From Clostridia bacterium (lineage in GTDB: Bacteria; Bacillota; Clostridia; Oscillospirales; CAG-272), in assembly GCA_017629395.1 (NCBI GenBank), contig JAGBXH010000457.1, positions 1 through 28,392 on the forward strand: DNA of 28,392 bases, in the 5' to 3' direction. Of the stretch, positions 16,072 to 23,911 are shown in pieces. The first letter of the stretch is position 1. Each line of letters starts with the position of its first letter. A program made the translations under genes and the position numbers. The notes beneath the pieces were generated by a model that was not told the DNA's origin, ran no database searches, and saw nothing but the letters and a program-made list of their open reading frames with translations.

Positions 16072-18501
16072 ATGAAGGATAAGAAGATCAAAAAAGAAAA
16101 AACGCAAAAGGAAAAAAAGCCGCACTACAAAAAGCATCAAAGCGGCATATATAATAAAAAGAAGCCTTCCGCTAAGACAAAGGGCAAGCAGGTGGAGCTT
16201 GCCGTTGAGCAGTTGATCATGGAGGCTCAGCAGGCAGAGCAGACAGCAGAGCTTGAGCAGGAGCCCGCTGCTTTTGTTGCACCTGAGGCTGTGGAAGAGA
16301 TTGTTGCTCCTGCTGCCTTTGAGGCTGTGGAAGAATCGGAGCAGCCCGCCATGCAGGAAGATGAGCCTGCAGAATCGCTGCAGCAGGCACAAGATGCGCC
16401 TGAGCAGCCCGTTATCGAGAAAAAGAAAAAGCCCGAAGCCCCCAAAAAGCAAAAAGCACCCCTGCCCAAGGCTCTCAAGCTGTTGATCCAAACAGCTTTG
16501 GCAGCAGTTTTTGTAGTGCTGGGTATTGCATTGCTGATCGGTTCGTTTTTGTTTGCGTATCGTCCCATAAAGGCAAGCAACGAGGTGCTTGCGGATCAAA
16601 GATTGCAGGATCGCATGCAGCTCAGCGTGCTGATTGCTGACGTGGCACCCGGTATGAACGTAAACGACCAGCTCAGCGACGTGATCCTGCGCATGCTGGA
16701 GAATAAAAAGGTCACGCTGCGCGGTGAGAGCAAGACGGTGGCAGAGGAGATCGAGGCGCTGCGCGCAGATCAGAATATTGCCAAGCTCATGGCGGACACC
16801 GGATATGATACGATTGAATTTTCTCAGATCGTCAACGATTCTGCTGCGACGGACAGATGCTTGCAGGCAATGAATCTGACGGTCAGCGTGATCGATCAGA
16901 AGCTGGAGAGTCTGGGTGTTGCCAAGCTCAAGGAGGAGATCGCCGCATTCAAGGGAACGACTACTACTGTGACCAAGGAAAATGAAAAGGGCGAGACCAT
17001 CACCGAGACAGTGACCGTAGGCGGCTTGATCCCCGAGGCGCAGACCAAGAAGGCAGAGCTGCAGAAGAAGTATGACGAGATGCAGGCTAAGCTGGACGAG
17101 CTGGATGCATATCTTGATGATAATAGCGGCAGAATTACTGCGATGTTCAATCGTCTGGAGGGTGAGCATAAGGCAAACAACGTCTTTGATAAGATGAGTG
17201 CCATTACTGCATACGTAAAGGGAAATCCCAAGAATAACGTCTTTATGCAGGACACGAACGATAAGCTGGCAAGCTTCCCCGGGGAGTCCAAGGAAGAGGA
17301 TGACATTCTGTTTATCATGAAGGTGGAATCCGAGACCGGTATTCGTATGCAAATGGTGAATTACGGTCAGGATTACCAGCACAAGCAGCTTTCCAACGGT
17401 ATGCTGTTGTGCTATGAGGTATACAGCATTCCGTATTATGCAAGCTACGAGGGTCTTAAGAATCTGATCGCGTACTTTAACGATAACGATGATTTCTATG
17501 CGTCTGTCTACACGCTTTCGATTCAGTATAATCCCACAAATCAGTCTATTATGGGTAATATCGTCATTCTGCATTACTATCTGCTGGATGAGAATGCGGA
17601 ATACGTGCCTCCCGTGATCGATGAAGAGATCATCCCCGGTATTGACGGTATTTTCGGTGACGTAAGCGGCAGCAAGCCCAGCCAGGGCAAGCAGAGCCCG
17701 TATACCGTTGCGGATATCAAGGGCTGGCTGGATGACGGCATGACCTTTGAGCAGGTACGTGATAAGCTCAAGTCCGAGGGATATCCTGCTACCGAGTTTG
17801 CATGGATCATGAAGGACGAATACAAGACGCCTTCCGATATGCAGGGCTTCTTGGAGGAATACGGTGAAGAGGGCGTTGAGTACGATCTTGACTACGTTTT
17901 GGAGCTGCTGGAGTGCGATCTGAAGACGCTGATGGATATTTACTATTACACCGATGATTCCGAGGATACCACGGATTCCGAGGATACCACCAATGAGGAG
18001 GGCTCCGATGCCCCTGAGGAGGATACTACGGCGGGCACGGGCAACACCCCTGACGATCCCGAGGAGGAGACTACCGCAGGCACGGGCAACACCCCTGACG
18101 ATCCCGAGGAGGAGACCACCACGGGCACGGGCAACACCCCCAATGATCCCGAAGAGGATACAACGGGCGGCAATCAAAAGCCCAATGATCCCGAGGAGGA
18201 CACCACAAGCAAGCCCGAAAAGCCCGCAGGCGGAAAGCAGAGTAACTATACCGTTGAGCAGATCGAGGCGATGCTGGTGCCTACCGGAAGAATGAGTCTG
18301 GAGCAGGTGCGTGACAAGCTCAAGAGAGAGGGCTACCCCGCCACCGAGCTTGCCTGGATCCTCAAGGAAAAGTACAAGACGCGCGATGATATCGAAATGT
18401 TCGTGCTGTTCCGCGGTGAGGGCAAGTATACCACGTTAGAGGACGCTACCGAGCTGTTTGAATGCAGCGAGCAGGTGCTCAGAGATATTTATAATTATTG
18501 A
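16072..18501 (+). CDS. PilO-like pilus alignment protein with two C-terminal repeat modules
   Basis: Placed where pilO is expected, this 809-residue protein is about four times the usual PilO length. Residues 1-135 are a cytoplasmic tail, Lys-rich at first (KKIKKEKTQKEKKPHYKKH) then Ala/Glu/Gln rich. One membrane helix lies at ~138-163, followed by coiled coil (~165-390). A domain at ~415-505 (SYEGLKNLIAYFNDNDDFYA, IVILHYYLL) resembles the PilO ferredoxin-like fold. Two copies of an ~83-residue helical module follow at 544-626 and 726-809. They share QVRDKLK-x-EGYPATE-x-AWI and YKT. A linker of DSEDTT and DDPEEET repeats joins them. I do not recognise the module. Outside the membrane it could bind cell wall or another pilus part. 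GGAGG lies upstream. Confidence 0.7.
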   Translation: MKDKKIKKEKTQKEKKPHYKKHQSGIYNKKKPSAKTKGKQVELAVEQLIMEAQQAEQTAELEQEPAAFVAPEAVEEIVAPAAFEAVEESEQPAMQEDEPAESLQQAQDAPEQPVIEKKKKPEAPKKQKAPLPKALKLLIQTALAAVFVVLGIALLIGSFLFAYRPIKASNEVLADQRLQDRMQLSVLIADVAPGMNVNDQLSDVILRMLENKKVTLRGESKTVAEEIEALRADQNIAKLMADTGYDTIEFSQIVNDSAATDRCLQAMNLTVSVIDQKLESLGVAKLKEEIAAFKGTTTTVTKENEKGETITETVTVGGLIPEAQTKKAELQKKYDEMQAKLDELDAYLDDNSGRITAMFNRLEGEHKANNVFDKMSAITAYVKGNPKNNVFMQDTNDKLASFPGESKEEDDILFIMKVESETGIRMQMVNYGQDYQHKQLSNGMLLCYEVYSIPYYASYEGLKNLIAYFNDNDDFYASVYTLSIQYNPTNQSIMGNIVILHYYLLDENAEYVPPVIDEEIIPGIDGIFGDVSGSKPSQGKQSPYTVADIKGWLDDGMTFEQVRDKLKSEGYPATEFAWIMKDEYKTPSDMQGFLEEYGEEGVEYDLDYVLELLECDLKTLMDIYYYTDDSEDTTDSEDTTNEEGSDAPEEDTTAGTGNTPDDPEEETTAGTGNTPDDPEEETTTGTGNTPNDPEEDTTGGNQKPNDPEEDTTSKPEKPAGGKQSNYTVEQIEAMLVPTGRMSLEQVRDKLKREGYPATELAWILKEKYKTRDDIEMFVLFRGEGKYTTLEDATELFECSEQVLRDIYNY
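17955..17990 (+). repeat. 18-bp tandem duplication in the PilO-like gene
   Basis: GATTCCGAGGATACCACG is repeated once with a single change at the last base, coding DSEDTT twice. It starts the acidic Thr-rich linker. Confidence 0.9.
18031..18207 (+). repeat. 45-bp minisatellite (three copies plus a 42-bp degenerate copy) in the PilO-like gene
   Basis: Units start at 18031, 18076 and 18121, each 45 bases, coding (A/T)GTGNTP(D/N)DPEE(E/D)TT. A diverged 42-base unit follows at 18166 (GGNQKPNDPEEDTT). The unit length keeps the frame, so copy-number change would only alter linker length between the two C-terminal modules. Confidence 0.9.
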
Positions 18502-18536
18502 TAGGAACGCAGAATTCCAAGAGGAAGGAGAAAGGC

Positions 18537-18935
18537 ATGAAGAAATTTTTGAAAAATCAAAAAGGCGTGACCATGATAGAAGTGCTGGTGACGATTGCGA
18601 TCCTTGCAATCGTGGTAACCCCGTGCCTTTCCTCCTTTGTCATGGCAAAGAGAGGTAACGTCAAGGCGGCGGAAACCACCAATGCCTATACCGCTGCAGC
18701 GAATCTGATGGAGGAGCTGAAGGGGGATGCGGATAAGAGATCAGAAGTCCTGACAGAAGGTGACCTAGGGAAAAAATGGGTAGATTCAGAAAAAAAGATC
18801 ACCGTTCTCTATGCCATGACAACATATGAAGCAGATAAAACATATTACACTGTGACCATATACGCAGGAGATTATTCCCAAACCGATGTTCCCGAAGGCG
18901 TTGAACCCATTTTGAAAGGGGTGATCGCGCCATGA
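18537..18935 (+). CDS. minor pilin-like protein (PilV/PilI-like), class III signal peptide
   Basis: This is a predicted prepilin with the type IV leader MKKFLKNQKG followed by VTMIEVLVTIAILAIV. Gly10 is the cleavage site and Glu15 is the conserved Glu at +5 of the mature protein. I chose the ATG at 18537 because GAGGAAGGAG lies just upstream. The frame extends 13 codons further left, but that would displace the leader. The mature 122 residues contain the hydrophobic helix and a small head with AAETTNAYTAAANLMEELKG, typical of minor pilins. The 3' half of the gene (about 18740-18870) is more AT-rich and uses codons such as ATA and CTA that are rare in its neighbours. The next gene overlaps its stop (ATGA). 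Confidence 0.88.
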   Translation: MKKFLKNQKGVTMIEVLVTIAILAIVVTPCLSSFVMAKRGNVKAAETTNAYTAAANLMEELKGDADKRSEVLTEGDLGKKWVDSEKKITVLYAMTTYEADKTYYTVTIYAGDYSQTDVPEGVEPILKGVIAP

Positions 18936-19342
18936 TGAAAAAGTTTATCAAGGACAATCGCGGTCAAGTGCTTTATGCCGTGATCGTGACGGTGATGTTT
19001 ATGGGGACGATCTCGATGATCACCATGGGCTTGACGCTGAGCAATTACCGTGCCGCCCTGCAAAAGCAGCAGCACGTGACCGACTACTATGCTGCGGATG
19101 CGGTGGCAGAGTTGATTCGTATTGGGGGCATTTCTTTTGAGGAAGGGGAGTTCGAAATCAAGGTAGATGCAGATACCTTTGTAAAAACTAATCAAGAGGA
19201 GAATACCATTTCTGTAAAAAGAGATTCGGATACTCAAGCATACACGATTATTACAGATACCGCAACAATCGTAACAACTATTAAAAATAATGAATTTACA
19301 AGCTGGGAGGTAAGCTATCATGCAGAACAACCGGCTGAATAA
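18932..19342 (+). CDS. minor pilin-like protein (PilX-like), no Glu at +5
   Basis: This 136-residue product has a short basic leader MMKKFIKDNRG, then QVLYAVIVTVMFMGTISMIT, a hydrophobic helix lacking the usual Glu at +5. The segment YYAADAVAELIRIGG after the helix matches the pattern of PilX-type N-termini, which in several Proteobacteria also lack Glu+5. The frame from about 19140 on is AT-rich and rich in Ile/Thr/Asn. The ATG overlaps the previous stop (ATGA), and a second ATG follows at 18935. The end overlaps the next pilin by 23 bases. Its position between two canonical minor pilins supports a role in the pilus-initiating tip complex. That it is processed by the prepilin peptidase is inferred. 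Confidence 0.72.
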   Translation: MMKKFIKDNRGQVLYAVIVTVMFMGTISMITMGLTLSNYRAALQKQQHVTDYYAADAVAELIRIGGISFEEGEFEIKVDADTFVKTNQEENTISVKRDSDTQAYTIITDTATIVTTIKNNEFTSWEVSYHAEQPAE

Positions 19343-19835
19343 GAATAATAAGGGCGTGACCTTGATTGAGGTCATTGCCGTTGTGGCGGTGCTTGGCGTT
19401 GTTATGGCTGCCGTGACGGGATTTATGATCACGGGCACAAAAATGTCCGCGCAGGTCAGCGATACCGCAACGAACTCCATGAAAGAGCAGACTGCGGTGG
19501 AGTTTATTAACAGAATGATTCTGGGGGCGAAATCCGAAGTCAAGGTCGTCGAGGATGGCGGTCAAGTAACGGATGGCGATCACACGTACTATTTGGCTTT
19601 GTATTGCGGTGAAAACGTGCAAATTGCAAACGGCAAGGATCCCAAAACGCAAAAGCCGGTAGTTGTTTATCGATATGCCGATAATAGCGGTAGTAATATC
19701 GTTAGAGAAATTGTGATTTGTCCCGGTGAAATCTATTTTGAACAAGTAAATGAAAAAAACACCGTGACCTATTACTTGAATGATGACAAACACGTTGTGC
19801 ATCTCAGAGTTACGCCGGAATCTGAGGGCACTTGA
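19320..19835 (+). CDS. minor pilin-like protein (PilW/PilJ-like), class III signal peptide
   Basis: This 171-residue prepilin has leader MQNNRLNKNNKG and mature start VTLIEVIAVVAVLGVV. Gly12 is the cleavage residue and Glu17 is Glu+5. The text after the helix (KEQTAVEFINRMILGAKSEV) resembles PilW-type proteins, whose heads are longer than those of PilV/PilX. GGGAGG lies upstream, inside the previous gene, which it overlaps by 23 bases. The C-terminal third (about 19640-19780) is AT-rich compared with the motor genes. No cysteine pair for a head disulphide is visible. It is probably part of the minor-pilin tip complex. A major pilin role is less likely because of its size and position, but cannot be excluded. 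Confidence 0.88.
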   Translation: MQNNRLNKNNKGVTLIEVIAVVAVLGVVMAAVTGFMITGTKMSAQVSDTATNSMKEQTAVEFINRMILGAKSEVKVVEDGGQVTDGDHTYYLALYCGENVQIANGKDPKTQKPVVVYRYADNSGSNIVREIVICPGEIYFEQVNEKNTVTYYLNDDKHVVHLRVTPESEGT

Positions 19836-19854
19836 CGTTGGAGGATAAATTTTG

Positions 19855-22800
19855 ATGAAAAAAATTGTTGTTTTGTTAACGGCTTGTTTACTTATAGCAG
19901 GCGCTTCGCTGTCGATCGCTGCACAAGTCGTCAATCCGACGGCGGTTGTGGAGTACGATGATCTGGATTTCAGACTCAACCCCAATAAGACCGCTTCTGC
20001 GCAGATGGGCGACGTGCTGGACAGTCTGGAGGGCGTATCGGTGTCCGATGCCGAAAAGGCGTATATCCGATACGACTATGACGGACAGCGTGTGCTGTAT
20101 TTTACCAAGCCCGCGTTGGTTGACAAGCAGTATGAATATGACGGTGAGCATCAGCAGCTGACCATTACGCTGAGCTCCGATCAATATATGCCGCAAAAGC
20201 ACGATACTGTCGTGACGTGGATCCCGCATTCTGCCAAGGTGGGGGACACGACTGCTTATTTTGAGCCCGCATCTGACTTGGGTGAAGGGAACTACCGTGT
20301 TGTGCTGACGGACGTTGCATGGTCTGCAAACGTGGTAGCGCAGATTGAATACCGTGCGCAGTTTGAAATCTCCGCGCAGGCATTGAATCAATACTTGAAT
20401 GCTGCCTATGATAAGGCGTTGGAGCTGCACGGCGAGCAGCTTGCGCTTGATGAGGAGCTTGCTGCATACCGTGAGGCGCTGCAGGCGTATGAGCAGAACC
20501 GCGTGCATTGGGCGGAATATGAAAAGCAGCTGGAGCAGTACGAGGTGCATCAGGCACTGGTTGCCAAGTACCGCGACTATCTTGCATACAAGGCTTATTT
20601 AGAGGTATACGCGCAATACGAGGTCGAGCACAACGCTTATCTGGAAAACAAGAGCGAGTGGGATTCGTACTACGCAGATTGCGATAAGTACACGCAGTAT
20701 CTGAATTATAAGGATACCACCTACCCGGGGCTGCTGCAGAGCTATCATGCAGAGCTGAGCAGGGCGCAGAGCCATTTGGATATGCTTGCTCTTTTGCAGG
20801 TGCGCGATCCCAATACGGGCGTTTCGTTTATGGAAATGGTGCTCAGCGATAGCATTACACCCGTGATCGAGCAGCGACGCGAGGAAATGGCGCTGCTGGT
20901 TGGCTCGGGTACGGTCAACGATATTATCAGCTCTACGCAGGGTATTCAGAAATTCTGCAGGAGCTATCAGGTGCTGACGACGGATCAGGAAAAATACGCC
21001 TTTTACATAAGAGAGCACGCAGCCTTTGCCAAGAACCTGCGCCTGCTTTATACCAATCTCAAAAAGCTGTATGAGACCAATGCGGTCTATACCAAGCTGC
21101 AAAAGGAGTATCCTTCGGATATTGCGACGCTTGTGCGTATGCTTGGCTTGCTTTACGTACAGAGATGCGTATTTGATGATACCGTGAAACTGAATCTCAA
21201 CGAGATCGTGGATACGCGCGGCAATCAAAGTGCAGGTGCGTTGGTGCACGAATCGCTCCGCCCGACAAACGATGCCAATAAGGCGACTCCCTTGGCAGCG
21301 TGGCCGCAAGAGCCGGCACACCCCGATACCTTCGAGGTTACAAGCAAGCCCACCGAGCCCGCGACCAGATTGGAGGACGCAGTCGCGCCCGAAAAGCCCG
21401 TATTCACCGCTGTGGAGCACGAGCAAGAGCTGGACGAATATATGGAGGATCCCGGCGAGATGGCACCTCCCGCGCTGCCTGACGTGGAGGAGATTCCGCA
21501 TCCGGGCCCCGAGCCTACCACCGGCTGGAGTGAGCGCGAGCAAACTCTGTACAAGGCATATCTTGCGGGAGAGGTTGCGCAAAGACCTCTGTATGAGCAG
21601 GGGCAAAGCGTAACGGCGTATACCAAGGTCAACTGTCCGGTACAATTGGGCAACGAGGATCGCAGACTTCACATCTATTTCTACAATACCGATGATCAGG
21701 GAACGTATCTGGGGCACTCCTTGGGTGTAGAGCACGGTCAGCCCGCATACGTGCCCGAGGATCTTCCCACGCCGCAAAAGCCTCCCGAGCTGGAGGTTTC
21801 CTACGTATTTGCAGGCTGGGTCGACCAGAACGGTAATGCGCTGGATACAAGCTGCATGACCGATGACGTCAATGCATATGCGTCGTATACGACCGTGCCG
21901 AGAAAATATCAGGTGACGTGGAACGTGGGGGACGCTCCCGTGGTGCAGGAATATGAGTACGGACAGCTGCCGGTCTACAGCGGTACGTTCGGCAAATCTC
22001 CCGATGCGCAGTACGTGTATCTTGAATTTTTAGGTTGGGACAAGACCATTGTTCCCGTGAACGGTGACGTCGTGTACACGGCACAATACAAGACCGAGCT
22101 CAACAAGCATAAGGTGACGTTCCTTAAGGAGGACGGCACGATCACGCATGAGGGTGAGTATGCCTTTGGCAGGGAGCTGACTGACGTGGCTGCTGCCTTG
22201 CCCAAGCCCTACCGCGCTCCGGATGCACAGTATACCTATACGTTCTTATATTGGAAAGACGATAACGGTAACACCTATGCGGACGCTGCCTCGTTCCCGA
22301 CCGTGTCGGGACCTGTGACCTTTACGCCCGAATTTTCCAGAACTGTCAACAGCTATACGGTGACGTGGATGGTGGAGGGCGAGACGTTCAGCAGCACGTA
22401 TCTGTATGGTGAAACGCCTGTTTTTGGAGAGACACCCACCAAGCCGAGCACGGAGCGCGTCGTATATGATTTTGACGGTTGGGATAAAGAGATCGCTCCC
22501 GTCAGCGGTGACGTGACCTATATTGCCCAGTTCATCAGCCGCACGCGCTTTTATTACATTGAATTTGTTGTGGACGGAGAATCGTTCGCGGTCGAAGCAG
22601 AATACGAGCAGCTGCCGCTGTTTGGCAGCGAGCCCCGTAAGGACTCCGACGTGCAGTATGATTATTTGTTTGTGGGCTGGGACAGAGAACCCGTGCCTGC
22701 GCGTGAGGACGCGATCTATATTGCGGAGTTCAAGCAGATCGTTCGCAAATACCCCGTAAAGTTTATCGTTGGATCGACAGAGGTTATCTCCGAGTTTGAA

Positions 22801-23760
22801 TACGGCAAAAAGCCGAAATATCCCAACGGCACGCCTGCCGTACCGGATGACGGGGAGTATTGCTATGCATTCACCGGCTGGGATAAGTCCTTGGCAGAGG
22901 TGGACGGCACGGCGCAGGTCTATACGGCATGCTTTGATGCTGTGCCCCTGATCCCCGGAGCCGACGGCGAGATCGGCAAGCTGACTGTGGGGAAAGACGG
23001 TGTATATACGGTCAAACTGAACGGCTCGCAGGCAGATCTTTCCCGACTGTTTGAAAAGGCAGGCAGGGAGCAGGCTGCTTTGCTGGAGGTCTATTTGGGG
23101 CAGACCGTGCTTGTATTCTCCAAGGCGCAGATCGATGCCTTTTATCTGATGGGTGAAGGGATCGGAAGCGCATCGTTGCGTGTGAGCGAGCATCGCGGAT
23201 ACGCTGCGTACAGCTTGGAGCTGCTGGATCAAAGCGGTGCTGCCATACCTTATCTGGTCACCGAGCTGACGTTGAAGCTGCCTTATCAAGGCAAGTATTC
23301 CGCTGACGTCTATTGGCTGCGCACGGACGGAACCGAGACCATGATGGAGGCTGTGCACCAGGGTGAGTATCTTGTGTTTGACACCATGGAGCTTTCCACC
23401 TTCTTCTTAGTGGACAAATTCATGATCGAAACGCTTCCTGCCGAAAACGGTAAGACAGAGGCTGTCGGCAATGCGTACGCAGGGCAGCAGGTGACGCTGA
23501 CGCCCGATCCCGATGAGGGCTATCACGTGGACAAGATCATTGTGGAGTATGATGGGAACAAGATCGAGATCGAGCCTACGGACGGCAAGTACTCTTTCGC
23601 TATGCCAAACAGCAACGTCAAAATCACGACCGAATTCAAGGTTGTGGAGGGCGGCACGGTGGCAGAGGTCGTTGTAGGCATTGTCACTGCGCTGTTGATC
23701 GTGGCGATCGGATTTGTGATCGTGATCGTACTGCGCAAGAGAAGATCGGCTGTAGTTTGA
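19855..23760 (+). CDS. large membrane-anchored surface protein with Tyr-rich helical region and InlB/Flg_new-type repeats
   Basis: This is a 1301-residue exported protein, last gene of the pilus operon. A signal peptide (MKKIVVLLTACLLIAGASLS) is followed by an unrecognised domain (~30-170). A long helical segment rich in Tyr, Glu and Ala (~175-312) has Tyr recurring at near-heptad spacing. A Pro/Glu-rich stretch (~476-562) leads to about six repeats (~640-1030) with the pattern F-x-G-W-D...GDVxYxAxF, the Listeria-Bacteroides (Flg_new/InlB B) repeat type. A further region has GYHVDKIIVEYDG and SFAMPNSNVKITTEF. One membrane helix (~1271-1293) and RKRRSAVV end the protein. No LPXTG motif is present, so a membrane anchor replaces sortase. 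I chose ATG at 19855 after GGAGG. An upstream TTG (19852) is less likely. Adhesion is inferred from the repeats and context. Confidence 0.85.
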   Translation: MKKIVVLLTACLLIAGASLSIAAQVVNPTAVVEYDDLDFRLNPNKTASAQMGDVLDSLEGVSVSDAEKAYIRYDYDGQRVLYFTKPALVDKQYEYDGEHQQLTITLSSDQYMPQKHDTVVTWIPHSAKVGDTTAYFEPASDLGEGNYRVVLTDVAWSANVVAQIEYRAQFEISAQALNQYLNAAYDKALELHGEQLALDEELAAYREALQAYEQNRVHWAEYEKQLEQYEVHQALVAKYRDYLAYKAYLEVYAQYEVEHNAYLENKSEWDSYYADCDKYTQYLNYKDTTYPGLLQSYHAELSRAQSHLDMLALLQVRDPNTGVSFMEMVLSDSITPVIEQRREEMALLVGSGTVNDIISSTQGIQKFCRSYQVLTTDQEKYAFYIREHAAFAKNLRLLYTNLKKLYETNAVYTKLQKEYPSDIATLVRMLGLLYVQRCVFDDTVKLNLNEIVDTRGNQSAGALVHESLRPTNDANKATPLAAWPQEPAHPDTFEVTSKPTEPATRLEDAVAPEKPVFTAVEHEQELDEYMEDPGEMAPPALPDVEEIPHPGPEPTTGWSEREQTLYKAYLAGEVAQRPLYEQGQSVTAYTKVNCPVQLGNEDRRLHIYFYNTDDQGTYLGHSLGVEHGQPAYVPEDLPTPQKPPELEVSYVFAGWVDQNGNALDTSCMTDDVNAYASYTTVPRKYQVTWNVGDAPVVQEYEYGQLPVYSGTFGKSPDAQYVYLEFLGWDKTIVPVNGDVVYTAQYKTELNKHKVTFLKEDGTITHEGEYAFGRELTDVAAALPKPYRAPDAQYTYTFLYWKDDNGNTYADAASFPTVSGPVTFTPEFSRTVNSYTVTWMVEGETFSSTYLYGETPVFGETPTKPSTERVVYDFDGWDKEIAPVSGDVTYIAQFISRTRFYYIEFVVDGESFAVEAEYEQLPLFGSEPRKDSDVQYDYLFVGWDREPVPAREDAIYIAEFKQIVRKYPVKFIVGSTEVISEFEYGKKPKYPNGTPAVPDDGEYCYAFTGWDKSLAEVDGTAQVYTACFDAVPLIPGADGEIGKLTVGKDGVYTVKLNGSQADLSRLFEKAGREQAALLEVYLGQTVLVFSKAQIDAFYLMGEGIGSASLRVSEHRGYAAYSLELLDQSGAAIPYLVTELTLKLPYQGKYSADVYWLRTDGTETMMEAVHQGEYLVFDTMELSTFFLVDKFMIETLPAENGKTEAVGNAYAGQQVTLTPDPDEGYHVDKIIVEYDGNKIEIEPTDGKYSFAMPNSNVKITTEFKVVEGGTVAEVVVGIVTALLIVAIGFVIVIVLRKRRSAVV

Positions 23761-23779
23761 TCGTTTTATGGTATTTTTG

Positions 23780-23812
23780 GGGCTGCATCCAAGCGATGCA
23801 GCCCTGCTTTTG
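23780..23812 (+). terminator. Rho-independent terminator of the pilus operon
   Basis: A perfect 10-bp stem GGGCTGCATC/GATGCAGCCC with loop CAAGC is followed by TGCTTTTGTTG. It ends the ~16-kb pilus transcript. Confidence 0.88.
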
Positions 23813-23830
23813 TTGTATTACATTTTTTTC

Positions 23831-23859
23831 TTGACAAATTGCGCTACGTATGTTACAAT
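23831..23859 (+). promoter_or_regulatory. sigma-A promoter for the solute-binding lipoprotein
   Basis: TTGACA (23831-23836) and TACAAT (23854-23859) are 17 bases apart, with an extended TGT before the -10 box. The start would be near 23866, leaving a leader of about 45 bases. It lies just after the previous terminator, so this gene is an independent unit. Confidence 0.88.
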
Positions 23860-23911
23860 GCGTTGACACGATTTGATTGCAGTAAAGAACGAATGAAAAA
23901 AGGAGAAAAAT

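Noticed and set aside
16051..18177. 708-codon open frame on the minus strand
   Set aside because: It is antisense to the PilO-like gene, with low-complexity Leu/Arg/Ile-rich sequence and no ribosome site. It results from codon bias in the real gene.
18031..18207. CRISPR-like array
   Set aside because: The repeats are contiguous 45-bp coding units without spacers, inside an open frame.
23600..23760. LPXTG sortase signal on the 1301-residue protein
   Set aside because: There is a membrane helix and basic tail, but no LPXTG-type motif before it.
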